18,471 nucleotides of DNA from Paracoccaceae bacterium (GCA_021648225.1 JAKITE010000049.1:1-18471); one strand, 5' to 3'. Counted from the stretch's first letter, positions 1 through 7,639 are shown. Notes: generated by a model from the sequence alone, not told the origin. Translations and numbers: made by a program.

Positions 1-127
1 ACTTTGGGAAGTTGAAGGAAAACAGGGGGATAGCTATGCGGTCCTGTAAAACCGATCAAAGCTTCACCGCCTTTATCTCACTGGCAGCAACATTAATCGA
101 ACTTAGGTGAACGTCAACAGCCCCTAG
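1..127 (+). mobile_element. Right end of an IS5-family insertion sequence (partial)
   Basis: The first 110 bases encode the last residues of a transposase, and the following bases through the CCCCTAG at 121-127 look like the terminal inverted repeat plus target. Read on the minus strand this end begins CTAGGGGCTGTTGACGT, similar in style to IS5-family ends of the IS427 group that start with a G-rich GGCTGTTGAC. The other end lies outside the window, so neither the repeat nor the target duplication can be confirmed. The exact boundary (124 to 127) is a guess. Confidence 0.6.
3..110 (+). CDS. IS5-family transposase, C-terminal fragment entering from the left edge
   Basis: Frame 3 is open from the window edge and ends at the TGA at 108-110. 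The 35 visible residues start FGKLKENRGIAMRSCKTDQ and finish SLAATLIELR. This matches the usual C-terminus of IS5/IS427-type DDE transposases, which ends in an FGxLKxxRRIAxR stretch followed by a hydrophobic helix. The catalytic residues lie upstream of the window, so whether the copy is intact cannot be judged. The Gly in RGIAMR sits where an Arg is usual, a minor deviation. The call rests on recognition of this C-terminal pattern and not on a database search. Confidence 0.7.
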   Translation, partial: FGKLKENRGIAMRSCKTDQSFTAFISLAATLIELR

Positions 128-132
128 ACAAT

Positions 133-621
133 ATGCCCGATAATTGGTTAGAGCAAGCTGATGCAATTCTTGAACAACTACCTGAAGATATGGATGAATT
201 GTGGACGGTAGCCCTTGCGGCGATGGAAAAGGGTTCCAAATTGGCTTGTCCGCCAGGCGTTGCATCATTCAGCCTAACGAGAATGAAATTGTGGTGCCCG
301 TTTCTTGCAAGTGAACGAATGTGGCCGGAAATGATGGCGGGGAATGAGCTGCAATGTTTTATCGCACTGGTCCATGAACTTGAATTTTCAAAAGCAAAAA
401 GCATTCAATACGCGCTCATGCTATTGGAAAAAGATTCTGATGAACAGCAAACGCGACATGCATTAAGTTTGCTTTCTGCTGCTGTTTTACTTTTCGTCGC
501 GGCCTGCGCTGATGTTGATTTGGATTTCGCGAATGGAGATAGTGTTATTGAATGGTGTTTGCCGTGTGTTGAAGAAAATCAAATTGTGCCGCCCCTGCGT
601 CGCTGGATGTCGTATGCATAG
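133..621 (+). CDS. Hypothetical protein, possibly truncated by the IS element and by an amber stop
   Basis: This 162-residue protein matches no family I recognise. It is largely helical in character, acidic near the N-terminus (WLEQADAILEQLPEDMDEL), with a hydrophobic stretch around residues 118-130 (LLSAAVLLFVAAC) and several Cys and Trp residues. The first ATG lies only about 6-9 bases from the presumed IS end and has no Shine-Dalgarno sequence, and the frame stays open upstream into the IS end (from 97). The true N-terminus may therefore have been removed by the insertion. The gene ends with TAG at 619-621, and the next ORF continues in the same frame after one AAA codon, so both may be halves of one gene. 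Base composition is more AT-rich than in the housekeeping genes. Confidence 0.5.
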   Translation: MPDNWLEQADAILEQLPEDMDELWTVALAAMEKGSKLACPPGVASFSLTRMKLWCPFLASERMWPEMMAGNELQCFIALVHELEFSKAKSIQYALMLLEKDSDEQQTRHALSLLSAAVLLFVAACADVDLDFANGDSVIEWCLPCVEENQIVPPLRRWMSYA

Positions 622-624
622 AAA

Positions 625-1038
625 ATGTTGGGTGTGGATACGCAACAACAGACATATGACATACTATTAGGTCACCAGAGCAAAGGCGCGTCTCGCGACA
701 GAGAGGGGAAAAGACTTTGGGAATTTGGCGGGGTATATGAACCGGAAAAATCGACAAGCAAGAAGCTAAGGCTGCCTTCCCCCAATCTATTCACTAAGAT
801 GACGGGCGCTGTGGCCAAGCATGGTGCATCGGATAAACCGGAGTTGGTTGAATATGCAAGAGACTTGAAAATATGCAGCGTATTTGTGACTTTCCTGACT
901 AATCTGTACTCGCAATTAGAGGGCTTTAAGTCGAACAAAGAGCGCATGATGCTTTTTGAGGATTATCCGTATTTTTTCCAAATTACACGGGATACAAAAG
1001 GTCCGCCGCTAAGAAAACCCAGCGGCGGAGAAGTTTAG
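625..1038 (+). CDS. Hypothetical protein, in frame with the ORF before it
   Basis: The 137-residue ORF is not recognised. It is rich in Lys, Arg and Glu in the first half (REGKRLWEFGG, STSKKLRLPSPN) and has aromatic clusters near the end (FEDYPYFFQITRD). It starts three bases after the TAG of the previous ORF, in the same reading frame and without a clear ribosome binding site. It could be translated by reinitiation, be the 3' half of one gene interrupted by a nonsense mutation, or be reached by amber readthrough. Its stop overlaps by four bases the stop of the small minus-strand ORF at 1035-1178. Confidence 0.45.
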   Translation: MLGVDTQQQTYDILLGHQSKGASRDREGKRLWEFGGVYEPEKSTSKKLRLPSPNLFTKMTGAVAKHGASDKPELVEYARDLKICSVFVTFLTNLYSQLEGFKSNKERMMLFEDYPYFFQITRDTKGPPLRKPSGGEV

Positions 1039-1178
1039 TTTTCGGCTTGATCCTCCCAATCATCGGGCCGACCGTCCTCGCCGCGGTCGTCCCAATATGT
1101 GTCATTGTTAGGGTTCAATTGATCTGAATGATTGTCATTTTCGTCTTGAGTGTGATCGTCGCCGTTGTATTTTCCCAT
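1035..1178 (-). CDS. Small, highly acidic hypothetical protein (47 aa)
   Basis: An ATG at 1178 is preceded on the minus strand by AAAAAGGAAACATC, giving an AAGGA Shine-Dalgarno motif at good spacing. The 47-residue product begins MGKYNGDDHTQDENDNHSDQ and ends WDDRGEDGRPDDWEDQAEN. It is dominated by Asp, Asn and Glu, with only about three Lys/Arg residues, two Trp and no Cys. That is a very acidic, probably disordered peptide. No family is recognised. Support comes from the start signal and the striking composition. It runs convergently toward the accessory ORF at 625-1038 and upstream of it lie about 100 AT-rich bases without an obvious promoter. Confidence 0.45.
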   Translation of the reverse strand: MGKYNGDDHTQDENDNHSDQLNPNNDTYWDDRGEDGRPDDWEDQAEN

Positions 1179-1284
1179 GATGTTTCCTTTTTGCGCTAAG
1201 ACAAAAACCATTTTCTGCCAACCCCATATTTAATGATCATTTTTTGAAAAACAGGTGGGGAGTGTGGGGAAACTATTCGGCGCC

Positions 1285-2004
1285 CTAAAACCCATCCTTC
1301 GCTGCCCTGATCTCGCCAAACCGTTCCGCTGTTCCGGCCCGCAAAAACGGGTTGGTGGCCAGTTCCAGTGCCAGCAAGGACGGCACGGTGGCGATGCCTT
1401 GGCCGCGTTTATCGGCAATATCGGCAATCCGCGCTTGCAGGTCAGTATTTTCCTGCTCAACCGTGATGGCAAACTGTCCGTTGGCTTGTGTGTATTCATG
1501 GCCGGAATACACCATCGTATCCGCTGGTTGGCTAGCCAGTTTCGACAGGCTCTCCCACATCATTTCCATCGTGCCCTCAAACACCCGCCCACAGCCCAGC
1601 GCCATCAGGCTGTCACCTGTGAACATCGCACCCTGAAAGCAAAACGCCACATGGTTAATCGTATGGCCCGACACATCGTAAACCACACCTTTCAGCGCGC
1701 CAACGCTAACAGTGTCGCCCTCAACCACCTCGATATCCAGCGGCGGCAGGCGGTCTTTGTCCAGCTTGGCTCCGATGATTTTCGGGGAGTGTTCCGCCTG
1801 CAACTCTGCCAGCCCTTCAACATGGTCCGGGTGGTGATGGGTCAGGAAAACCAGATCCAGTTTCCAGCCCTTTTCTGCCAGCGCAGCCAATACCGGCGCG
1901 GCCTCGGGGGCGTCAAACAAGGCGACGGTTCCGGTTTCCGAACAGCGCATCAAAAATGCATAGTTGTCGGAACGGCACGGAATGGTTAGGATTTCTGCGG
2001 TCAT
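1285..2004 (-). CDS. gloB: Hydroxyacylglutathione hydrolase (glyoxalase II)
   Basis: The protein hydrolyses S-lactoylglutathione to glutathione and D-lactate, the second step of methylglyoxal detoxification in the cytosol. It has the metallo-beta-lactamase fold signature THHHPDH at residues 55-61 (binuclear metal ligands H56, H58, D60, H61), SGHT at 112-115 with H114, TGDSL with D131, and SGHEY with H169. The C-terminal glutathione-binding region ends with the family-typical NPFLR at 218-222. At 239 residues it is slightly shorter than the usual 250-255. The start MTAEILTIPCRSDNYAFL fits family N-termini and a GGGAGAG ribosome binding site precedes it. It is divergent from the methyltransferase gene, with 51 bases between the two starts. 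No terminator is obvious downstream. Confidence 0.93.
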   Translation of the reverse strand: MTAEILTIPCRSDNYAFLMRCSETGTVALFDAPEAAPVLAALAEKGWKLDLVFLTHHHPDHVEGLAELQAEHSPKIIGAKLDKDRLPPLDIEVVEGDTVSVGALKGVVYDVSGHTINHVAFCFQGAMFTGDSLMALGCGRVFEGTMEMMWESLSKLASQPADTMVYSGHEYTQANGQFAITVEQENTDLQARIADIADKRGQGIATVPSLLALELATNPFLRAGTAERFGEIRAAKDGF

Positions 2005-2055
2005 GATGTCTCTCCCTATCGGGGCAAACTCTGGCGCATAAAATCAGGAGATGCA

Positions 2056-2817
2056 ATGCATCTGGATGTCGTAGATTTACGGGCGTTTTATTATCGCACC
2101 AAATTGGGCCGCTCGGTTCAGCGATCCTTGCAGGGAGCGTTGCGCGAAATGTGGCCGGATACGTCGGGTATGATGCTGGGTGGGTTTGGCTTTGCCGCGC
2201 CGATGCTGCGACCATTTCTGGACGAATCGGCCAAAGTACTAAGCCTGATGCCCGGCCAGCAAGGCGTGATGCACTGGCCAGCGGGGGCGGCGAATCTTTC
2301 ATCCTTGGTGGAAGAAACATTTTGGCCCATTCCGGCAGGTTTTTTTGACCGTTTGATCGTGGCGCACGGGTTGGAAGCCTGCGAGATGCCCGATGCCTTG
2401 CTGGCCGAGGTTTATCGCACCTTGGCCCCCGGGGGCAGGGTGATTTTTATTGTGCCCAATCGGGGTGGCATATGGGCAAGGCGCGATATTACGCCTTTTG
2501 GTTATGGGCGGCCCTATTCGGTGGGGCAGCTGGAAACATACCTGCGCCGCAACCGGTTTCAATATGAAAGCCACCGCATGGCCCTGTATGCGCCACCCAG
2601 CAACAAGAAATTCTGGCTGAAATCCGCACCGTTCTGGGAAAGGCGCGGGCGGGCGATGGGGCCAAAATTTATGGCAGGGGCGATTTTGCTGGAGGTTTCC
2701 AAACAGGTTTACGCCGTGCCACCGGGGGGCTTGCGCGAAGCGGTGCGCGGGCAGGTGGAAATATTGCAAGGGCTGGGGCGGCCAAAGCCCAAACCGGTGA
2801 ATAATCGTGAAATGTAG
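2056..2817 (+). CDS. Class I SAM-dependent methyltransferase
   Basis: This 253-residue protein has a Methyltransf_11-like core: a glycine-rich segment LGGFGFAAP at about 41-49 (a loose motif I), an acidic/hydrophobic segment FDRLIVAHGLEAC at 97-109, and the typical post-I block VYRTLAPGGRVIFIVPN at about 119-135. The substrate cannot be told from the sequence. The basic C-terminal third (residues 185-253) is unlike common small-molecule methyltransferases. AGGAG at 2046-2050 sets the ATG at 2056. It is divergent from gloB, an arrangement I recall as common in Rhodobacterales. Its TAG stop (2815-2817) lies inside the first arm of a palindromic repeat. Confidence 0.82.
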   Translation: MHLDVVDLRAFYYRTKLGRSVQRSLQGALREMWPDTSGMMLGGFGFAAPMLRPFLDESAKVLSLMPGQQGVMHWPAGAANLSSLVEETFWPIPAGFFDRLIVAHGLEACEMPDALLAEVYRTLAPGGRVIFIVPNRGGIWARRDITPFGYGRPYSVGQLETYLRRNRFQYESHRMALYAPPSNKKFWLKSAPFWERRGRAMGPKFMAGAILLEVSKQVYAVPPGGLREAVRGQVEILQGLGRPKPKPVNNREM

Positions 2818-2880
2818 GGTGCGTGGTTTCCACGCACCGTTTGCGGTGATGGATCGGTGCGTGGGGACCACGCACCCTAC
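2814..2880. repeat. Compound palindromic repeat, GTAGGGTGCGTGG family, copy 1
   Basis: Two hairpin units face each other: 2814-2839 (GTAGGGTGCGTGG, TTT, CCACGCACCG) and 2855-2880 (CGGTGCGTGG, GGA, CCACGCACCCTAC). The outer 13-base arms are perfect inverted repeats, and each unit is itself a 9-10 bp hairpin. Single units recur at 8136-8160 and 8741-8766. The left arm supplies the stop codon of the methyltransferase gene. Confidence 0.9.
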
Positions 2881-2924
2881 GGGATTCGCTGTTATACCTA
2901 AATCGCTGTGAAATTATCCCGTTG

Positions 2925-2942
2925 GGCGGGCTTCAGCCCGCC
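2925..2942. repeat. GGCGGGCT-TC-AGCCCGCC palindrome
   Basis: A perfect 8-bp stem (2925-2932 with 2935-2942) has a two-base gap. A near copy with one mismatch occurs at 8106-8123 next to another repeat of the GTAGGGTGCGTGG family, so the two palindrome types travel together at both ends of the atp operon. Confidence 0.8.
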
Positions 2943-3091
2943 ATTATTGCCCCCATTTGCCAAATTCACCCACCTCACCCCCCTAAAAACACAAAAAATG
3001 CAGGTCCAAAGCGTCGCACTAGGTCAAATTTAACTCGTAACAAATTGTTATTAAACAAAAAACAACAAAACCCTTGATTTCCACCCCCGAC

Positions 3092-3119
3092 TTGCAACAA
3101 GCAAATTCCTCTGTTATCA
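3092..3119 (+). promoter_or_regulatory. Candidate atp operon promoter
   Basis: TTGCAA at 3092-3097 and TTATCA at 3114-3119 are separated by 16 bases and resemble a housekeeping sigma-70 promoter. It would give a leader of roughly 80 bases before atpH. This rests on pattern only, and other combinations are possible in the AT-rich flank. Confidence 0.35.
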
Positions 3120-3167
3120 CCGCGCGATTTCAACGGAAATGTTGTCGATAACTTTCCGACGGGTTTT

Positions 3168-3185
3168 GCCGCGCCAATGCGCGGC
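3168..3185 (+). promoter_or_regulatory. Hairpin in the atp leader just before the ribosome binding site
   Basis: GCCGCGC (3168-3174) and GCGCGGC (3179-3185) form a perfect 7-bp GC stem with a CAAT tetraloop. It ends 8 bases before AAAGGGG, the atpH ribosome binding site at 3194-3200. It could stabilise the mRNA 5' end or tune initiation; the role is inference. Confidence 0.5.
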
Positions 3186-3205
3186 GCAAATACAAAGGGG
3201 TGTTC

Positions 3206-3766
3206 GTGTCTGCATCAGCTACATTAACCGCAGGGGCCGCTGGCCGCTATGCGACCGCATTATTCGAAATTGCCAAAGATGCCGGCAACATTGCCGCAAT
3301 CGAGGCTGATCTTGATTCGCTGCAAAGCGCCATAGACAGCAGCAGCGATTTGCAGGCTGTTATGGATTCGCCAATTTATTCGCGTGATGAACAGGGTGCC
3401 GTTCTGGCTGCCATCACCAAAAAAATGGGTCTGGGTTCCGAGGTGTCAAACACCGTGGCCCTGATGGCTGCCAATCGCCGGTTGTTTGTGCTTTCCGACA
3501 TGATTTCCCAAGTCAAAGCGCTGGCCGCTGATGATCGCGGCGAAATTACTGCCGAGGTTCAATCGGCCAAAAAGCTGACGGAAACCCAAAGCAAGGCGCT
3601 GGCAAGCGCGCTGAAAAAATCTATTGGCAAAACTGTCAAAGTGAATGTGACCGTGGATGAAAGCCTCATCGGCGGTCTTATTGTGAAGGTGGGGTCGGTC
3701 ATGGTCGATTCAACTCTTCGCTCCAAACTCAACAATCTTCAAAACGCAATGAAAGAGGTCGGATAA
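3206..3766 (+). CDS. atpH: ATP synthase F1 subunit delta
   Basis: The delta subunit is part of the peripheral stalk and holds the F1 head to the F0 b subunits. The N-terminal stretch GRYATALFEIAKDAG and the C-terminal SLIGGLIVKVGSVMVDSTL are family signatures (OSCP/delta). Two in-frame GTG codons could start it, at 3200 and 3206. I prefer 3206 because the AAAGGGG ribosome binding site at 3194-3200 would overlap the earlier codon, and because it gives MSASATLT, a typical alphaproteobacterial start (186 residues). Its TAA shares one base with the atpA ATG (TAATG), implying coupled translation. It is the first gene of the F1 operon. Confidence 0.93.
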   Translation: MSASATLTAGAAGRYATALFEIAKDAGNIAAIEADLDSLQSAIDSSSDLQAVMDSPIYSRDEQGAVLAAITKKMGLGSEVSNTVALMAANRRLFVLSDMISQVKALAADDRGEITAEVQSAKKLTETQSKALASALKKSIGKTVKVNVTVDESLIGGLIVKVGSVMVDSTLRSKLNNLQNAMKEVG

Positions 3767-5304
3767 TGAGCATCCAAGCCGCGGAAATTTCTGCGATCCT
3801 CAAGGACCAGATCAAGAATTTTGGTGCTGAGGCCGAGGTCGCCGAAGTTGGGCGAGTGCTGTCAGTTGGTGACGGTATCGCCCGTGTATATGGACTGGAC
3901 AATGTTCAGGCCGGTGAAATGGTTGAATTCCCCGGTGGTATCCGTGGCATGGCCTTGAACTTAGAGACCGACAATGTCGGTATCGTTATTTTTGGTTCGG
4001 ACCGCGACATCAAAGAGGGTGACGTTGTAAAGCGCACCAACTCGATTGTGGATGTGCCGGTTGGCGACGAATTGCTTGGCCGTGTTGTTGATGGTTTAGG
4101 CAATCCGATTGATGGCAAGGGTCCGATCAAAACCAAAAAACGCGCAGTTGCGGATGCAAAAGCCCCGGGTATTATCCCGCGTAAATCGGTGCATGAGCCA
4201 ATGGCGACCGGCCTTAAATCGGTAGATGCGCTTATTCCTGTTGGCCGTGGCCAGCGCGAATTGATCATTGGTGACCGCCAAACCGGCAAATCCGCTGTAG
4301 CGCTTGACACGGTGTTGAACCAAAAGGCGTATAACGACGCGGCTGGCGATGACGAATACAAAAAGCTGTATTGCGTATATGTGGCGATTGGCCAGAAACG
4401 CTCCACCGTGGCACAGCTGGTTCGCAAGCTGGAAGAAAACGGCGCCATGGAATATTCCATTGTTGTTGCCGCAACCGCATCGGACCCCGCACCGTTGCAG
4501 TTCCTGGCGCCTTATGCCGCGACCACTATGGCGGAACATTTCCGCGATAATGGCCGCCACGCACTGATCATTTATGATGACCTGTCCAAACAGGCTGTGG
4601 CTTATCGCCAGATGTCCCTATTGCTGCGTCGCCCTCCCGGACGCGAAGCCTATCCTGGCGATGTTTTCTATCTCCACTCACGTCTGCTGGAGCGTTCGTC
4701 GAAATTGAATGCGGATTACGGCTCCGGTTCTTTGACGGCTTTGCCGATCATCGAAACCCAGGGTGGCGACGTTTCGGCGTTTATCCCGACCAACGTAATT
4801 TCGATCACCGACGGCCAGATTTTCCTTGAGACCGAATTGTTCAACTCCGGCATTCGCCCTGCGGTTAACACGGGTCTTTCGGTGTCGCGGGTGGGTTCAT
4901 CCGCGCAAACCAAGGCAATGTCCTCGGTTTCCGGCTCGATGAAGCTGGAACTGGCGCAATACCGCGAAATGGCGGCTTTTGCCCAGTTTGGTTCTGATCT
5001 GGATGCGTCTACGCAGGCTTTGCTTGCCCGTGGGGAGCGCCTGACCGAGTTGCTGAAGCAGGCACAATATTCGCCGCTGACCAATGCTGAACAGGTAATG
5101 GTAATCTATGCGGGCACCAAAGGTTTTCTCGACAAGATTGCGGTTTCCGATGTTGGTCGTTTTGAGCAAGGCTTGCTGATCCATCTGCGCGCTAACAATG
5201 CGGATCTTCTGAAAGACATCACCGATAATGACCGCAAGGTCAAAGGTGAGCTGGAAGACAGCGTTAAAGCCGCAATCGAAGCGTTTTCGAAAGACTTCGC
5301 GTAA
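3766..5304 (+). CDS. atpA: ATP synthase F1 subunit alpha
   Basis: This is the non-catalytic nucleotide-binding subunit of the F1 hexamer. It has 512 residues, the standard length. Walker A GDRQTGKS is at 169-176, the Walker B region ALIIYDDL is at about 266-273, and the catalytic-site arginine lies in LSVSRVGS (R375), which reaches into the neighbouring beta site. The N-terminal beta-barrel (about 25-95) and C-terminal helical domain are intact. The start overlaps the atpH stop by one base; a 30-base gap with AAAGGAG separates it from atpG. Confidence 0.98.
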   Translation: MSIQAAEISAILKDQIKNFGAEAEVAEVGRVLSVGDGIARVYGLDNVQAGEMVEFPGGIRGMALNLETDNVGIVIFGSDRDIKEGDVVKRTNSIVDVPVGDELLGRVVDGLGNPIDGKGPIKTKKRAVADAKAPGIIPRKSVHEPMATGLKSVDALIPVGRGQRELIIGDRQTGKSAVALDTVLNQKAYNDAAGDDEYKKLYCVYVAIGQKRSTVAQLVRKLEENGAMEYSIVVAATASDPAPLQFLAPYAATTMAEHFRDNGRHALIIYDDLSKQAVAYRQMSLLLRRPPGREAYPGDVFYLHSRLLERSSKLNADYGSGSLTALPIIETQGGDVSAFIPTNVISITDGQIFLETELFNSGIRPAVNTGLSVSRVGSSAQTKAMSSVSGSMKLELAQYREMAAFAQFGSDLDASTQALLARGERLTELLKQAQYSPLTNAEQVMVIYAGTKGFLDKIAVSDVGRFEQGLLIHLRANNADLLKDITDNDRKVKGELEDSVKAAIEAFSKDFA

Positions 5305-5334
5305 TTTTGGCCTAAAGGGAAAGGAGTTCAGCCA

Positions 5335-6198
5335 ATGGCGAACCTCAAAGACCTGAAAACACGGATCCAGAGTGTTAAAAACACTCGGAAGATCACCAAG
5401 GCCATGCAGATGGTTGCCGCGGCGAAATTGCGCCGCGCGCAAGAATCCGCAGAGGCCGCACGGCCCTATGCTGAGCGTTTGAACGCGGTTTTGGCCAATT
5501 TGGCACAGGGTGCTGACGACAACGCACCGCGCCTGTTGCGCGGCTCGGGGGCTAATCAGGTGCATTTGCTAATTGTTGCCACGTCGGAACGCGGGCTTTG
5601 CGGGGGGTTCAACTCCTCCATCGCCAAACTGGCGCGGGTGCATATTGCTGAATTGCAGGCCCATGGCAAAACTGTAAAAATGGTAACGGTTGGAAAAAAA
5701 GGCCGTGACCAGCTAAAGCGCGAATTTAGCGATCTGATGATCGAACATGTGGATATGTCCGAGGTTAAAAAACTCGGCTATACCCATGCTGCCGACATTG
5801 CCAAAGACGTGTTGGCGCGGTTTGATGCCAGCGAATTTGACATCGCCACGATTTTCTATTCCCGCTTCAAAAATGTTGCCGAGCAAATCCCGACGGCACA
5901 ACAGCTTATCCCGGCAAAATTCGAAGCCACCGAAGCGGCTGCGGTTACGTATGATTACGAACCGGATGAAGACGAAATTCTGGCTGATCTGCTGCCCCGT
6001 TCGGTCGCAACCCAGATTTTCACGGCTTTGCTGGAAAACGGCGCGTCCGAACAAGGCGCGCGGATGTCGGCCATGGATAACGCCACGCGTAATGCGGGCG
6101 ACATGATCGACAAGCTGACCATCCAATATAACCGTTCGCGCCAAGCCGCGATTACAAATGAATTGATCGAGATTATCTCGGGCGCTGAAGCGCTGTAG
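5335..6198 (+). CDS. atpG: ATP synthase F1 subunit gamma
   Basis: Gamma is the central rotor shaft of F1. The N-terminal helix NLKDLKTRIQSVKNTRKITK, with KAMQMVAAAKLRRAQ after it, and the C-terminal helix AMDNATRNAGDMIDKL, with NRSRQAAITNELIEI after it, form the coiled coil that turns inside the alpha-beta ring; both are intact. The length of 287 residues is normal. AAAGGAG at 5319-5325 precedes the ATG by about 9 bases. The gene lies 13 bases before atpD. Confidence 0.97.
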   Translation: MANLKDLKTRIQSVKNTRKITKAMQMVAAAKLRRAQESAEAARPYAERLNAVLANLAQGADDNAPRLLRGSGANQVHLLIVATSERGLCGGFNSSIAKLARVHIAELQAHGKTVKMVTVGKKGRDQLKREFSDLMIEHVDMSEVKKLGYTHAADIAKDVLARFDASEFDIATIFYSRFKNVAEQIPTAQQLIPAKFEATEAAAVTYDYEPDEDEILADLLPRSVATQIFTALLENGASEQGARMSAMDNATRNAGDMIDKLTIQYNRSRQAAITNELIEIISGAEAL

Positions 6199-6211
6199 TA
6201 GGAGAGAATTA

Positions 6212-7639
6212 ATGGCTAAACAAGCTGTAGGAAAAATTACCCAAGTGATTGGCGCGGTTGTCGACGTTCAGTTCGAAGACGCATTGCCAGCCATCCTTGA
6301 CGCGCTGGAAACAGACAATAACGGCAACCGTGTTGTGCTAGAAGTCGCGCAGCACCTTGGCGAAAACACCGTGCGCACCGTAGCAATGGATGCCACCGAG
6401 GGTATGGTTCGCGGTGCCAAAGTCACCGATACCGGCTCAACCATCACCGTGCCGGTCGGCTCTGCCACACTTGGTCGCATCATGAACGTGATCGGTGAAC
6501 CAGTGGATGAGCAAGGCCCTGTTAAAACCAAGGAGCGCCGCTCCATCCACGGCGAAGCACCGGCATTTTCCGAGCAATCCACCGAATCCGAAATTCTGGT
6601 AACCGGCATCAAAGTGGTTGACCTGTTGGCCCCCTACACCAAAGGCGGCAAAATCGGCTTGTTCGGCGGCGCGGGTGTTGGCAAAACAGTTTTGATCATG
6701 GAATTGATCAACAACATCGCCAAAGTGCATTCGGGCGTTTCGGTATTTGCCGGCGTTGGTGAACGCACCCGCGAAGGCAATGACCTGTATCACGAGATGA
6801 TCGAATCCGGCGTTATTGTCCCTGACAATCTGGAAGAATCAAAAATCGCGCTGGTTTACGGCCAAATGAACGAACCTCCGGGTGCGCGTATGCGTGTTGC
6901 GCTGTCAGGCCTGACATTGGCCGAGCAATTCCGCGACGAAACCGGCGCTGACGTGTTGTTCTTTGTTGATAACATCTTCCGCTTTACCCAAGCCGGTTCC
7001 GAAGTATCCGCGCTGCTGGGCCGTATTCCTTCGGCGGTGGGCTATCAGCCAACGCTGGCGACCGATATGGGCGCGATGCAGGAACGCATTACCTCAACCA
7101 AATCGGGGTCGATCACTTCGGTTCAGGCGATTTATGTGCCTGCGGATGACCTTACCGACCCCGCACCGGCAACCTCGTTTGCCCACCTTGATGCGACCAC
7201 CGTGCTTGACCGTGCAATTTCCGAGCTGGGTATTTATCCGGCAGTGGATCCGCTGGCGTCTACCTCGCGTATTCTTGACCCATTAGTGGTTGGCGAAGAA
7301 CATTACGGCGTAGCCCGTGATGTTCAGGGTATTTTGCAACGCTATAAATCCTTGCAAGATATCATCGCCATTCTGGGCATGGACGAGCTGTCGGAAGAAG
7401 ACAAACTGACCGTGACCCGCGCGCGTAAAATCCAGCGTTTCTTGTCGCAGCCTTTCGATGTTGCCAAAGTGTTTACCGGTTCCGACGGCATTCAGGTGCC
7501 GCTTGATGAAACGATTGATAGCTTCAAGCGCGTTGTGGCCGGTGAATTTGACCACCTGCCAGAAGCCGCGTTTTACATGGTTGGCGGCATCAATGACGTG
7601 ATTGCCAAGGCTGAAAAACTGGCCGCGGCGGCTGCATAA
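6212..7639 (+). CDS. atpD: ATP synthase F1 subunit beta (catalytic)
   Basis: This is the catalytic subunit that makes ATP from ADP and phosphate. It has 475 residues, the usual size. Walker A GGAGVGKT is at 152-159, the catalytic glutamate E184 is in GERTREGND, Walker B ends at D253 in LFFVDN, ALLGRIPSAVGYQP is at about 267-280 and DELSEED is at 391-397. A TAGGAGAG ribosome binding site sits just before the ATG. Only 10 bases separate it from atpC. Confidence 0.98.
   Translation: MAKQAVGKITQVIGAVVDVQFEDALPAILDALETDNNGNRVVLEVAQHLGENTVRTVAMDATEGMVRGAKVTDTGSTITVPVGSATLGRIMNVIGEPVDEQGPVKTKERRSIHGEAPAFSEQSTESEILVTGIKVVDLLAPYTKGGKIGLFGGAGVGKTVLIMELINNIAKVHSGVSVFAGVGERTREGNDLYHEMIESGVIVPDNLEESKIALVYGQMNEPPGARMRVALSGLTLAEQFRDETGADVLFFVDNIFRFTQAGSEVSALLGRIPSAVGYQPTLATDMGAMQERITSTKSGSITSVQAIYVPADDLTDPAPATSFAHLDATTVLDRAISELGIYPAVDPLASTSRILDPLVVGEEHYGVARDVQGILQRYKSLQDIIAILGMDELSEEDKLTVTRARKIQRFLSQPFDVAKVFTGSDGIQVPLDETIDSFKRVVAGEFDHLPEAAFYMVGGINDVIAKAEKLAAAAA

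Larger units (their letters stand above)
2818..3205. other. Gene-free leader region upstream of the atp operon
   Basis: This 388-base stretch contains the rest of palindromic repeat copy 1, the GGCGGGCT hairpin at 2925-2942, an AT-rich tract at about 3020-3080, a candidate promoter at 3092-3119, a short hairpin at 3168-3185 and the atpH ribosome binding site. I see no coding ORF in it. Confidence 0.7.

Noticed and set aside
1255..1989. 244-codon open frame on the plus strand
   Set aside because: It is antisense to gloB, whose protein has all family motifs. The plus-strand translation has no recognisable pattern.
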